From contig DNOQ01000620.1 of the NCBI GenBank assembly GCA_003501665.1, positions 1,026 through 7,374 of the forward strand: a DNA stretch of 6,349 nt. Direction: 5' to 3'. The position numbers and the translations under genes were made by a program. Source of the stretch: Bacteroidales bacterium (lineage in GTDB: Bacteria > Bacteroidota > Bacteroidia > Bacteroidales > VadinHA17). The notes beneath the pieces were generated by a model. The model was not told where the DNA came from. It saw only the letters and a list, made by a program, of their open reading frames with translations, and made no database searches. This document shows positions 1 to 6,349 of the stretch, in pieces. Each line of letters begins with the position of its first letter. Positions within the stretch are counted from its first letter, which is position 1.

Positions 1-1913
1 GCTCTGCGCCCTGAGCTATCAGCAACCATTTCCCTGATCGTCTTTTCGATCCCTTCGGCATCATACCCGCATTCCCTGTACAACTCCTCCTGTGTACCCT
101 GTTCAACAAAATAGTCGGGAATACCCAGTCGTCTGACCTCTGCAGTGTAATGATTGTCGCACATGAATTCTATTACAGCACTTCCGAATCCTCCTTTAAT
201 CATGCCGTCTTCTATTGTGATTATTTTCCGGAATTTCTTAAAGACAGAGTGAAGCGCTTCCGTATCGAGAGGAGCGGCAAAGCGCATATCCCAGTGGGTA
301 ACGGATATTGATTCCCCTGAAAGCTTTCGGACGACTGTTGTCACATCATTTCCGGGGTGACCGATGCTTAATACGGCGATATCATCGCCTTCACTTATCA
401 GACGTGCCTTTCCGACAGGGATCTCAGTGAATGGTCTCTGCCAGTCGGTGATCACACCTGATCCTCTCGGATAGCGGATTGAAAACGGACCATTAATCTT
501 TTCGAGCTGGGCAGTGTACATCATATTCCTGAGTTCAACGGCATCCATCGGAGCAGAGACGATCATATTCGGTATGACTCTCATATAGGAAATATCGAAG
601 AAACCATGATGTGTTGCGCCGTCAGATCCGACGATTCCGCCACGGTCTATACAAAAAATCACTTGAAGTTTCTGAAGGGCAACATCGTGGATAACCTGGT
701 CATAGGCACGCTGAATGAATGAAGAGTATATGTTGCAAAACGGGATCAGCCCCTGTGTGGCCAGTCCGGCTGAAAATGTAACTGCATGCTGTTCAGCGAT
801 CCCCACGTCGTAAGTCCTTTCAGGCATCTCCTTCATCATCATGCACAATGAACAGCCGGTGGGCATTGCCGGCGTTACGCCTACTATATTATCATTCATT
901 CTTGCAAGCTCCAGGATAGTATTACCGAATACTTCCTGATAAAGAGGCGGAGCATCTTTTGTGGTTGCTACTTTGATCTCTCCTGTCTGTTTATCGAATT
1001 TGCCCGGTGCATGAAATTCTGTCTGATGTTCTTCTGCCTGTTTGAAGCCTTTTCCCTTTACAGTGAGACAATGAAGTAATTTCGGTCCCTTAATCCTTTT
1101 AAGGTCCTCAAGGACTTTTACCAGGTGGAGGACATCATGTCCGTCGATTGGTCCGAAATATCTGAAATTCATCCCCTCGAACAGGTTACTTTTATCGAGG
1201 ATAGTGCTTTTGAAGCCGGCTTCGAGCTGTGCCGCCAGAGTACGGGCATTTGGTCCGAATTTCCCGGCCCTGCCCAGGAAGTTCCATACCCTGTCCTTAA
1301 ACCTGTTATAGGTACCGCTGGTTGTTATGTCGAGAAGATATTCCTTAAGTGCTCCAACATTCTGATCAATAGCTATTTTGTTATCATTAAGGATCACCAG
1401 AAGATCGGATTTGGCAATGCCGGCATTATTAAGTCCTTCAAAAGCTTCTCCTGCAGTCATGGCCCCATCTCCAATGACGGCAACAACGTGTCTTTTCTCA
1501 CCTTTTCTGCTTGCAGCCACAGCCATTCCAAGTGCAGCTGAGATGGAGGTTGACGAATGCCCTGTACCGAAAGCATCATATTCACTTTCACTTATTTTCG
1601 GAAATCCGCTGATACCTTTGTATTTTCTGTTTGTTGAGAAATTATCCCGTCTGCCTGTCAGTATCTTATGCCCGTATGCCTGATGGCCTACATCCCAGAT
1701 TATTTTATCATAAGGAGTTTTGAATACGTAATGAAGGGCAATTGTAAGTTCAACAACTCCGAGACTAGCCCCGAAATGGCCGGGATTATTACTGACTTCA
1801 TCAATAATAAACTGTCTCAGTTCCGCACTTACCTTTACCAGATCGGCCGGATCAAGTTTCCTGAGATCTTCAGGTGATGATAAATTGAATAACAGGCTTT
1901 CACCCGGATTCAT
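1..1913 (-). CDS. dxs: 1-deoxy-D-xylulose-5-phosphate synthase (3' end cut by window edge)
   Basis: Thiamine-diphosphate enzyme that condenses pyruvate and glyceraldehyde 3-phosphate, with loss of CO2, to 1-deoxy-D-xylulose 5-phosphate; it is the cytosolic entry step of the MEP isoprenoid pathway and also feeds thiamine and pyridoxal synthesis. I read 637 codons from the ATG at 1913-1911 with no stop before the edge. Seen in the translation: NPGHFGASLG with the active-site His at 46; the ThDP/Mg motif GDGAMTAGEAFEG from 148 with NDN at 176-178; DVGIAEQHAVTF with catalytic Glu374; SDGATHHGFFD with His435; YPRGSG with Arg483. The order is the usual ThDP-binding, pyrimidine-binding and transketolase C-terminal domains. 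The E. coli enzyme has 620 residues and the visible part already covers its whole length, so only a few codons should be missing. No frameshift or missing key residue was seen. The start has no Shine-Dalgarno sequence, and a -7-like box about 20 bases upstream excludes a longer start. Confidence 0.97.
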   Translation of the reverse strand, partial: MNPGESLLFNLSSPEDLRKLDPADLVKVSAELRQFIIDEVSNNPGHFGASLGVVELTIALHYVFKTPYDKIIWDVGHQAYGHKILTGRRDNFSTNRKYKGISGFPKISESEYDAFGTGHSSTSISAALGMAVAASRKGEKRHVVAVIGDGAMTAGEAFEGLNNAGIAKSDLLVILNDNKIAIDQNVGALKEYLLDITTSGTYNRFKDRVWNFLGRAGKFGPNARTLAAQLEAGFKSTILDKSNLFEGMNFRYFGPIDGHDVLHLVKVLEDLKRIKGPKLLHCLTVKGKGFKQAEEHQTEFHAPGKFDKQTGEIKVATTKDAPPLYQEVFGNTILELARMNDNIVGVTPAMPTGCSLCMMMKEMPERTYDVGIAEQHAVTFSAGLATQGLIPFCNIYSSFIQRAYDQVIHDVALQKLQVIFCIDRGGIVGSDGATHHGFFDISYMRVIPNMIVSAPMDAVELRNMMYTAQLEKINGPFSIRYPRGSGVITDWQRPFTEIPVGKARLISEGDDIAVLSIGHPGNDVTTVVRKLSGESISVTHWDMRFAAPLDTEALHSVFKKFRKIITIEDGMIKGGFGSAVIEFMCDNHYTAEVRRLGIPDYFVEQGTQEELYRECGYDAEGIEKTIREMVADSSGRR

Positions 1914-1932
1914 CGGAAAAAATATTAGGCTG

Positions 1933-1940
1933 CAAATATA
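1933..1940 (-). promoter_or_regulatory. Candidate Bacteroidota -7 promoter box for dxs
   Basis: On the minus strand this reads TATATTTG, a full match to the Bacteroidota primary-sigma -7 consensus TAnnTTTG. It lies 19 bases before the dxs ATG, which would give a leader of only about 10-15 bases. I see no TTTG or TTG at the expected -33 distance, so the call rests on the -7 element and its position. Single-box matches of this kind occur by chance in AT-rich DNA. Confidence 0.45.
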
Positions 1941-1960
1941 ACAATTATTATTCCGTGGTG

Positions 1961-1995
1961 TTTGAAAAAGCATACGCCGGATTTTCTTATTTTTG
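1961..1995 (+). promoter_or_regulatory. Candidate Bacteroidota promoter for the OmpA-family lipoprotein gene
   Basis: TTTG at 1961-1964 (-33-like) is followed after 23 bases by TATTTTTG at 1988-1995, a match to the -7 consensus TAnnTTTG. The spacing is a few bases longer than the usual 19-21. Transcription would start near 2000 and leave a leader of about 65 AT-rich bases before the ATG at 2067. It diverges from the candidate dxs promoter, and the two share the 153-base gap. Confidence 0.4.
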
Positions 1996-2066
1996 CCCTG
2001 TCTGAATTAAACGGTTGACAATATTTTATTGAATTAATGAGTTTTATAATATAAATATGTGAGATT

Positions 2067-3077
2067 ATGAGCAGAATACGTTTTATCTCTCTGTTGGTGA
2101 TATTTGTCATTTCAGTTGTTTCCTGTGTTCCGGGCAAAAAGCACAGAAGTCTGCAGGATACCAGCAGGCAATTCATGAACGAAAGAGATGACCTGAAAAG
2201 TTTAAATATCAGTCTTGAAATGACAAACAGGGAACTTGAAGCAAAGATGGCTCTTATGGAACAGGAAGTCAGCAGTGTGAGAGAAGATATAGCAAAGGCA
2301 CACCGGGAGCGGGATAAGGCACTTGATGATTATAATACTGTTTCCGGGAGGTATAATGACCTTCAGAATGCTCAGGAAGAACTGATAAGGGGAAATGTAC
2401 AAGAGACCCGGAAGCTTCTGACCGAATTACAGGCGGCACAGGCGAATCTGAAAAGCAAGGAAGATCTGCTGCGTCAGCTGGAGGAGTCTCTTGATATAAA
2501 GAAATCTTCGCTTGATGAGCTCACATATGAACTTGAAAAGCGTAATGCCAGGCTTGTTGAGCTTGAAAAGATACTGGATGCCCAGAAAAGGATTGCACAG
2601 GATCTGAAAAACAAAGTTTCGGAAGCCCTTCTGGGATTTGAGAACAACGGACTTACCGTAACACAAAAGAACGGAAAGGTATATGTATCACTTGACGAAC
2701 AGCTTCTTTTCAGGTCGGGCAGCTGGGAAATAGATGCCAACGGGCGGAATGCCCTGAGAAAACTGGCAGTTGTGCTTGAAAGAAACCCCGGAATCCAGAT
2801 AACAATAGAGGGTCATACAGATAATGTCCCATATAACCCCGGAGGAGGCCAGTTGCGTGATAACTGGGATCTGAGTGTTAAAAGGGCAACCACAGTTGTA
2901 AGAGTATTGCTCGAAGGATCAAAAATTGATCCGGCACGTCTGACAGCTGCCGGACACAGTGAATTTATGCCGGTGGACGCAAAGAATACTTCTGATGCCA
3001 GGCAGAAAAACCGGAGGACCGAGGTTGTTCTCACGCCCGATCTGACAGAACTTTACAATCTTATCGATAAATACTGA
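2067..3077 (+). CDS. OmpA-family coiled-coil lipoprotein, probable outer membrane-peptidoglycan tether
   Basis: 336 residues in three parts. First, a lipoprotein signal peptide: basic start MSRIR, hydrophobic stretch at 6-18, lipobox VVSC with the lipidated Cys at 20. Residues after the Cys are basic (PGKKHR) with no acidic surface-export signal, so a periplasm-facing lipid anchor is likely. Second, a heptad-like, charge-rich and proline-free region at about 35-188, predicted as coiled coil. Third, an OmpA C-terminal (OmpA/MotB/Pal-like) domain at about 205-325, with the early FRSGSWEI strand at 215-222, GHTDN at 249-253, the peptidoglycan-ligand segment DNWDLSVKRA at 265-274, and the closing NRRTEVVL at 315-322. 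The family binds the meso-diaminopimelate of peptidoglycan through an Asp and an Arg in this last region; both types of residue are present. The only plausible start is the ATG at 2067, with no Shine-Dalgarno sequence. It appears to be a single-gene unit. Exact biological role unknown; structural envelope function is inferred. Confidence 0.9.
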   Translation: MSRIRFISLLVIFVISVVSCVPGKKHRSLQDTSRQFMNERDDLKSLNISLEMTNRELEAKMALMEQEVSSVREDIAKAHRERDKALDDYNTVSGRYNDLQNAQEELIRGNVQETRKLLTELQAAQANLKSKEDLLRQLEESLDIKKSSLDELTYELEKRNARLVELEKILDAQKRIAQDLKNKVSEALLGFENNGLTVTQKNGKVYVSLDEQLLFRSGSWEIDANGRNALRKLAVVLERNPGIQITIEGHTDNVPYNPGGGQLRDNWDLSVKRATTVVRVLLEGSKIDPARLTAAGHSEFMPVDAKNTSDARQKNRRTEVVLTPDLTELYNLIDKY

Positions 3078-3121
3078 TTATTGATTTATGAACAAGGATT
3101 AAGTATTACCTTAAGATATTT

Positions 3122-4684
3122 TCAGAAATCCTGCTGTTCCGAGAATTCCTGCAACCTAACCTCCATATTCTTCAAAGCTTGAAGAAGATTTTCCTCCGGC
3201 CGGAGAAAATCCTGATTCTCCCAGAATTCTGAATCATAACTGGTTATTGTTCTGGAAAAGACTGAATGGATAGGGGCAAGCTCCTCCCTTTCAAACCTTG
3301 CGATATTTTCAGTATCCATTTCGGTAATGGCCAGTTCGAAAAATACATTGAACTGACTATTAAACAGTTTTCTCTTCTGTTTTGATGTGAATATAAGATC
3401 ACCCCTGACATGATTGAGAAAGTATCTGTTATTGAATTTACGGTAGCTGACTGAATATTTAACCGTTTGCGGCCATGTATCGAACCCACGGCTGGAACTT
3501 GATATGAACGAGCTCTTCATTTTGCTGATATATTTCGGATGAAGTTCGAAATCAGCATGAAGAATTGCAAAATCATACGTATTTATATACACTGAACCCC
3601 GGTAAAGAGGCTGATCGACACCTTCTCTCTGTTCAAAATCGATAACATACGCAGATTCTTCATCAAATGATACAATATCAGTAATTATGTATTTGTATTC
3701 GGGCATACTTTCTCTTGAAATAAAGTCGAAAGTATTTTTTACCCCGTCAAGTTCCAGGCATGTGCTCAGGCCCGCTTTGAGTCTGACTGCCAGTGTATCA
3801 GTCCTGTCGATATTCTCAATTTTCCGGCTTTTTAATATTTTTATCTGATCTCCGAGAAGAGAACCGGTATATGGACTTTTATAAATCCGGATTATAGCTT
3901 CGGAATAGTTCTGAAGTTCCTGTTTTTTCATTACGCCTTCGCGGTAAAAACCGGTGAGGAGAGCAGGAGTATTGCCATAGTTTCGGGATATTGCCGAAAC
4001 AGACTTAAAAATAATTTCCTGTGGGATCTGGGTCCTGATAATGATTTCAGGGATTGAGATAAATTCTCTTCTCATCCTGATTGTGAAGTTATTCCCGGGA
4101 GTCTGCCTCACCGGAATTTCTCTTGCCAGATATCCAAGATAGGAAATTGACAGTGTGTCATTTAACCATTCGGAAAGAATGTTCAGTCCGAACTCTCCTG
4201 ATGCATTTGTAACGGTGCCTTTCCCGGTATTCTTTAATCCGACAGTAGCAAAGGGCAGTGGTTCGCCTGTCTCTGAATCAACAATTGTTCCCGTTATATA
4301 TTCTGTTTTGAAGGGGATTATTGAATCGGTTTTTACAACCGGCAGGGGTATGTATCTGGAAATAATTAAATATTTATCGATTATGTTATATACAAGAGAG
4401 TCATTCTGGAGGATAGTGTCAAGTATGGATTTCAGACTGGTATTCCTGAATGTCATATTAACTCTTCTTTCAGGATCAATAAGACGGCTGTCGTAGGTAA
4501 AATTATAGCCGGTTTGCCGGGTTATCAAATTCAGTGCACTGCCAGTCTTAACCATCCCCGCCCTGAATGTATACAATGAATCCAGGATAGATTCCTGTCC
4601 TTTTGCATCATTCCACAGGGTTAGTAAAGTTATCAATAAAATGGCCTGTATTCTCCTCAGTATGTAGCCATTGTCTGACAACAT
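3122..4684 (-). CDS. Exported STN / CarboxypepD_reg-like protein without a TonB-receptor barrel, putative partner of the FecR protein
   Basis: 520 residues. A signal peptide is visible (RR at 10-11, hydrophobic 12-24, likely cut after AKG at 27-29). Residues 38-110 form an STN (secretin/TonB short N-terminal) domain ending in NIIDKYLIISR. Residues 129-205 are a CarboxypepD_reg-like Ig-type domain, with GTIVDSETGEPLPFATV and later SYLGYLAREIPV. Residues 220-510 are an uncharacterised region with LTGFYREG at 243-250, YRGSVYINTYDFAILHADFE at 361-380 and SEFW at 485-488. There is no TonB box, plug or beta-barrel, and SusC/FecA-type receptors are far longer. The gene starts 15 bases after the FecR gene on the same strand, so it takes the place where a signalling receptor normally sits. 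Inferred role: periplasmic or outer-membrane-associated partner that signals to FecR through its STN domain. The final domain resembles the C-terminus of the truncated gene at 6227-6349. Domain calls are firm; the signalling role is inference. Confidence 0.85.
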   Translation of the reverse strand: MLSDNGYILRRIQAILLITLLTLWNDAKGQESILDSLYTFRAGMVKTGSALNLITRQTGYNFTYDSRLIDPERRVNMTFRNTSLKSILDTILQNDSLVYNIIDKYLIISRYIPLPVVKTDSIIPFKTEYITGTIVDSETGEPLPFATVGLKNTGKGTVTNASGEFGLNILSEWLNDTLSISYLGYLAREIPVRQTPGNNFTIRMRREFISIPEIIIRTQIPQEIIFKSVSAISRNYGNTPALLTGFYREGVMKKQELQNYSEAIIRIYKSPYTGSLLGDQIKILKSRKIENIDRTDTLAVRLKAGLSTCLELDGVKNTFDFISRESMPEYKYIITDIVSFDEESAYVIDFEQREGVDQPLYRGSVYINTYDFAILHADFELHPKYISKMKSSFISSSSRGFDTWPQTVKYSVSYRKFNNRYFLNHVRGDLIFTSKQKRKLFNSQFNVFFELAITEMDTENIARFEREELAPIHSVFSRTITSYDSEFWENQDFLRPEENLLQALKNMEVRLQEFSEQQDF

Positions 4685-4699
4685 TTTTCATCAGATGAG

Positions 4700-5686
4700 T
4701 CATTTTTTAGAAAGATGGTAAACATTACCATCCTTTGTATAACCCAGGTTAAAGCTATAACAAATCAGGCGAATTATTGTTTCCTGTATCTGATTATTGA
4801 TCGGGGATGTCCATGTTTCTTCCAGAATTGCGGGATCATCAGCGACTATGTCCATGTTATAAACTCTTTTAAGATCCCTGAATACAACATCAAGAGTCTG
4901 CCCGTCATACAGGAGTATGCCGGTATTCCAGGCCATATAATTGAGATCATGGTTAAGTGATTTATCCGACTTTTTTGAATCGATTGTTCCGATAAATCCC
5001 GGATCGATGACAAGAATATTATTTCCTGAATTATCTGAAAGGATCACTGAACCGGTTTTGACAAACACTTCAACAGCTGAATCCGGATTGCTTGTTATTA
5101 CATTAAAGGAAGTTCCCGTTACTTCTATCCTGGCTTTTCCTGCATCAATGGTAAAGGGGTCATTTTTACCGGTTACAACTTCAAAGAAAGCTTCACCCGA
5201 CAGGAAGACTTTTCTTCCTGATTTTCCATAATCTGAACGGTAACTTAACAGTGTCTCCCTGTTAAGGATCACCTTGCTTCCGTCGGGCAGAGTGACCTCA
5301 AGGTTTTTCTGGTTGATATCGGTAGCTACGGTGAACTTCTTGTTCAGGATACCCTTATTTGTCAAATAGAGTCCTGCTAATCCGAGCCCCAGGATTATAA
5401 GCGCTGCAGCTGCTATTTTTATAAAGTTATTCCTGAAAAAGGATATCCTGACACCGGTTTTAATTTCCCCTGATTGATTTATTCTTGCAAGAACTTTATT
5501 CCAGGCCTTATCTACATCAATTTCACTTTCGCTGCTCATTTTTCTTATTTCTTTCCACTGATTAGAGGTGTCGTCATCCACGTCAGTTTCAATTCCGGTA
5601 TTGGTTACTTTTTCTTCCGACAGGAATGAGGCAAGTTCTTCCCACTCCCTTTCAGTGTATTTCTCAGTGTTCATTCTGTATTTCAT
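4700..5686 (-). CDS. FecR-family transmembrane anti-sigma factor with DUF4974 C-terminus
   Basis: 328 residues, single-pass inner-membrane regulator. The cytoplasmic N-terminus (1-87) has the family pattern: WEELASFLSEE at 15-25, an acidic linker around 34-40, and DVDKAWNKVLARI at 57-69; it should bind the sigma factor. A hydrophobic segment at about 88-108 is the one transmembrane helix. The periplasmic FecR domain runs from about 115 to 235, with VTLPDGSKVILN at 131-142, FLSGEAFFEV at 161-170, FTIDAG at 178-183 and VTGTSFNV at 189-196. The C-terminal DUF4974 region is at about 258-325 and ends NLGYTKDGNVYHLS, an STN-like fold that in PupR-type proteins contacts the partner's STN domain. The start ATG overlaps the sigma stop in ATGA, which implies translational coupling. 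A second in-frame ATG four codons on cannot be excluded as the start. An AAGGA lies only 2 bases before the ATG, too close to be a normal ribosome-binding site. Confidence 0.94.
   Translation of the reverse strand: MKYRMNTEKYTEREWEELASFLSEEKVTNTGIETDVDDDTSNQWKEIRKMSSESEIDVDKAWNKVLARINQSGEIKTGVRISFFRNNFIKIAAAALIILGLGLAGLYLTNKGILNKKFTVATDINQKNLEVTLPDGSKVILNRETLLSYRSDYGKSGRKVFLSGEAFFEVVTGKNDPFTIDAGKARIEVTGTSFNVITSNPDSAVEVFVKTGSVILSDNSGNNILVIDPGFIGTIDSKKSDKSLNHDLNYMAWNTGILLYDGQTLDVVFRDLKRVYNMDIVADDPAILEETWTSPINNQIQETIIRLICYSFNLGYTKDGNVYHLSKK
5683..5686 (-). promoter_or_regulatory. ATGA stop/start overlap coupling sigma factor and anti-sigma genes
   Basis: The FecR start codon and the sigma stop codon share four bases, ATGA on the minus strand. 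Such overlaps usually couple translation and keep the sigma and anti-sigma proteins in fixed proportion. The overlap is seen directly; the coupling is inferred. Confidence 0.6.
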
Positions 5687-6219
5687 TTTCCTTTTAATGC
5701 TTTTCTGAATTCTTTAAGCGCTTTTCCCATGTCGGCTTCGACTGTTTTGACTGATATAGCCAGTTTGTCGGCGATCTCATTATATTTTAATCCTTCAAAG
5801 CGGTTCATGCAAAAGATCCTGCCGCATCGTTCAGGCAGGCGTTCCAGTACTCTGGCAATGGCTGACTGAAGTTCATTATACCTGACCATTTCCGATGTGT
5901 TGTCGATATTTTCTGCCTGACCCTGTATGATCTCCCTTTCATGTTTTTCAATTACTTTTTTGTGTTCCAGCAGGTGAAGGCATTTGTTATGTACAGCCCT
6001 GAAAAGATAACCGTTCAGAGAAGTATCAATTCTGATTTTGTTTCTGTCGGTCCAGAGCCTGAAGAAAAGATCCTGAACAATTTCCTCAGCTGTATCATGG
6101 TCCCTGACAAACGATTTTGCATATCGTACAAGTGAAACATAGGAGGACCGGAAAAGTGACTCAAACTGTTTTACATCACCTTGCCGGATCCTTCTGATTA
6201 TTTCATTGTCACTGGTCAT
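5683..6219 (-). CDS. ECF-type RNA polymerase sigma-70 factor, FecI-like (Bacteroidota type)
   Basis: 178 residues from the ATG at 6219-6217. The sigma-2 region spans about 18-85: FESLFRSSYVSLVRYAKSFV at 19-38, then DTAEEIVQDLFFRLW at 42-56 (the -10-recognition and core-binding segment) and GYLFRAVHNKCL at 70-81. The sigma-4 region spans about 118-172, with LPERCGRIF at 128-136 and the helix-turn-helix GLKYNEIADKLAISVKTVE at 143-161. Sigma-1.1 and sigma-3 are absent, as expected for ECF factors. The frame stays open for 43 more codons upstream, but that stretch overlaps in another frame the coding end of the preceding gene and does not look like sigma sequence. The start at 6219, 7 bases after that gene's stop, gives the normal family length and the typical opening MTSDNEIIRRIRQGD. 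It should be held inactive by the adjacent FecR protein. Its targets are unknown; its own operon is a likely one. Confidence 0.93.
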   Translation of the reverse strand: MTSDNEIIRRIRQGDVKQFESLFRSSYVSLVRYAKSFVRDHDTAEEIVQDLFFRLWTDRNKIRIDTSLNGYLFRAVHNKCLHLLEHKKVIEKHEREIIQGQAENIDNTSEMVRYNELQSAIARVLERLPERCGRIFCMNRFEGLKYNEIADKLAISVKTVEADMGKALKEFRKALKGK

Positions 6220-6226
6220 TAAACCA

Positions 6227-6349
6227 TTATTTCTCCAGATCGTCCCTGTCGCTGAATTTAAGCTTGCGGCTGAGTCTGCGTATTGCCGATTCAATGCTCT
6301 GGTCAGGTTCGATAACATTATAATCACCCCAGAAATCGGGATCAGCAAA
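6227..6349 (-). CDS. C-terminal 40 codons of an upstream gene, related to the STN/CarboxypepD_reg-like partner protein
   Basis: The minus strand is open from the right edge of the window to the TAA at 6229-6227, giving 40 residues that begin FADPDFWGDYNVIEPDQSI. That this is coding is supported by its end just 7 bases before the sigma start and by similarity to the end of the 520-residue protein at 3122-4684. Aligned without gaps, DPDFWGDYNVIEP matches DSEFWENQDFLRP, and over 29 positions I count 6 identities (Asp, Phe, Trp, Pro, Ala, Leu) and about 9 conservative changes. The missing N-terminal part is outside the window, so whether it carries STN or CarboxypepD_reg-like domains cannot be seen. 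Spacing and strand suggest it is the gene before the sigma factor in the same operon. The function is unknown. Confidence 0.75.
   Translation of the reverse strand, partial: FADPDFWGDYNVIEPDQSIESAIRRLSRKLKFSDRDDLEK

Noticed and set aside
1125..1541. Open frame of 138 codons on the plus strand
   Set aside because: It lies entirely antisense to the well-conserved dxs coding sequence and shows no family motif or start signal.
2015..2050. TTGACA at 2015-2020 and TATAAT at 2045-2050, both perfect E. coli-type promoter hexamers before the lipoprotein gene
   Set aside because: The spacing is 24 bases, far from the 16-18 needed, and the primary sigma factor of Bacteroidota uses a different consensus.
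2057..2062. ATGTGA start-stop element just before the lipoprotein ATG
   Set aside because: A two-codon start-stop in AT-rich leader sequence is expected by chance, and nothing supports a regulatory uORF here.
3061..3070. Perfect 10-base palindrome TTATCGATAA as a possible operator
   Set aside because: It lies in the last codons of the lipoprotein gene, is a single copy, and has no nearby start to regulate.
3099..3114. Possible terminator hairpin between the convergent lipoprotein and STN-protein genes (TTAAG, 6-base loop, CTTAA)
   Set aside because: The stem is only 5 base pairs with one G-C pair and has no proper U-run; the 44-base gap holds no convincing terminator for either gene.
4155..4496. 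Open frame of 113 codons on the plus strand inside the STN-protein gene
   Set aside because: It is the antisense shadow of the STN and CarboxypepD_reg-like domains, whose motifs are clear on the minus strand.
3122..4684. Calling the 520-residue protein a SusC-like TonB-dependent receptor or a carboxypeptidase
   Set aside because: It has no plug or barrel and no zinc-peptidase domain; the CarboxypepD_reg-like name refers only to the Ig-type accessory fold.

Overview
The window looks like a chromosomal segment of a member of the Bacteroidota, probably of Bacteroidales type; the exact genus cannot be read from it. The evidence is the gene content (a FecR anti-sigma protein with a C-terminal DUF4974 region, an ECF sigma factor, and an STN plus CarboxypepD_reg-like protein), TAnnTTTG-type -7 promoter boxes in the one divergent intergenic gap, and an almost complete lack of Shine-Dalgarno sequences before the starts. 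Nothing in it suggests a mobile element, CRISPR array, tRNA or rRNA, and gene packing is tight.

Left part (1-1913, minus strand): dxs, the first enzyme of the MEP isoprenoid pathway, complete at its N-terminus and cut by the window edge only at its extreme C-terminus. It is transcribed divergently from an OmpA-family lipoprotein (2067-3077, plus strand) across a 153-base gap that holds a candidate Bacteroidota-type promoter on each strand. The lipoprotein has a lipobox, a proline-free coiled coil of about 150 residues and a peptidoglycan-binding OmpA domain, and probably links the outer membrane to the cell wall.

Right part (3122-6349, minus strand): a compact cell-surface-signalling operon that converges on the lipoprotein gene. 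Read in its own direction it contains (a) the last 40 codons of a gene entering from outside the window, (b) an ECF sigma factor starting 7 bases later, (c) a FecR-type membrane anti-sigma factor overlapping the sigma gene by 4 bases, and (d) 15 bases further on, a 520-residue exported protein with an STN domain, a CarboxypepD_reg-like domain and a C-terminal region of about 300 residues with no TonB plug or beta-barrel. In classical FecI/FecR systems the STN domain belongs to a TonB-dependent outer-membrane receptor. Here the slot is taken by a barrel-less protein. The C-terminus of the truncated upstream gene aligns without gaps to the C-terminus of this protein, so the sigma/anti-sigma pair appears to lie between two related exported proteins. 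This arrangement is the most interesting thing in the window.

Proposed working: the FecR protein holds the sigma factor at the inner membrane through its cytoplasmic N-terminus, while its periplasmic C-terminus contacts the STN domain of the 520-residue partner. A periplasmic or outer-membrane event sensed by the partner would release the sigma factor. What is sensed and which genes respond cannot be told from the window.
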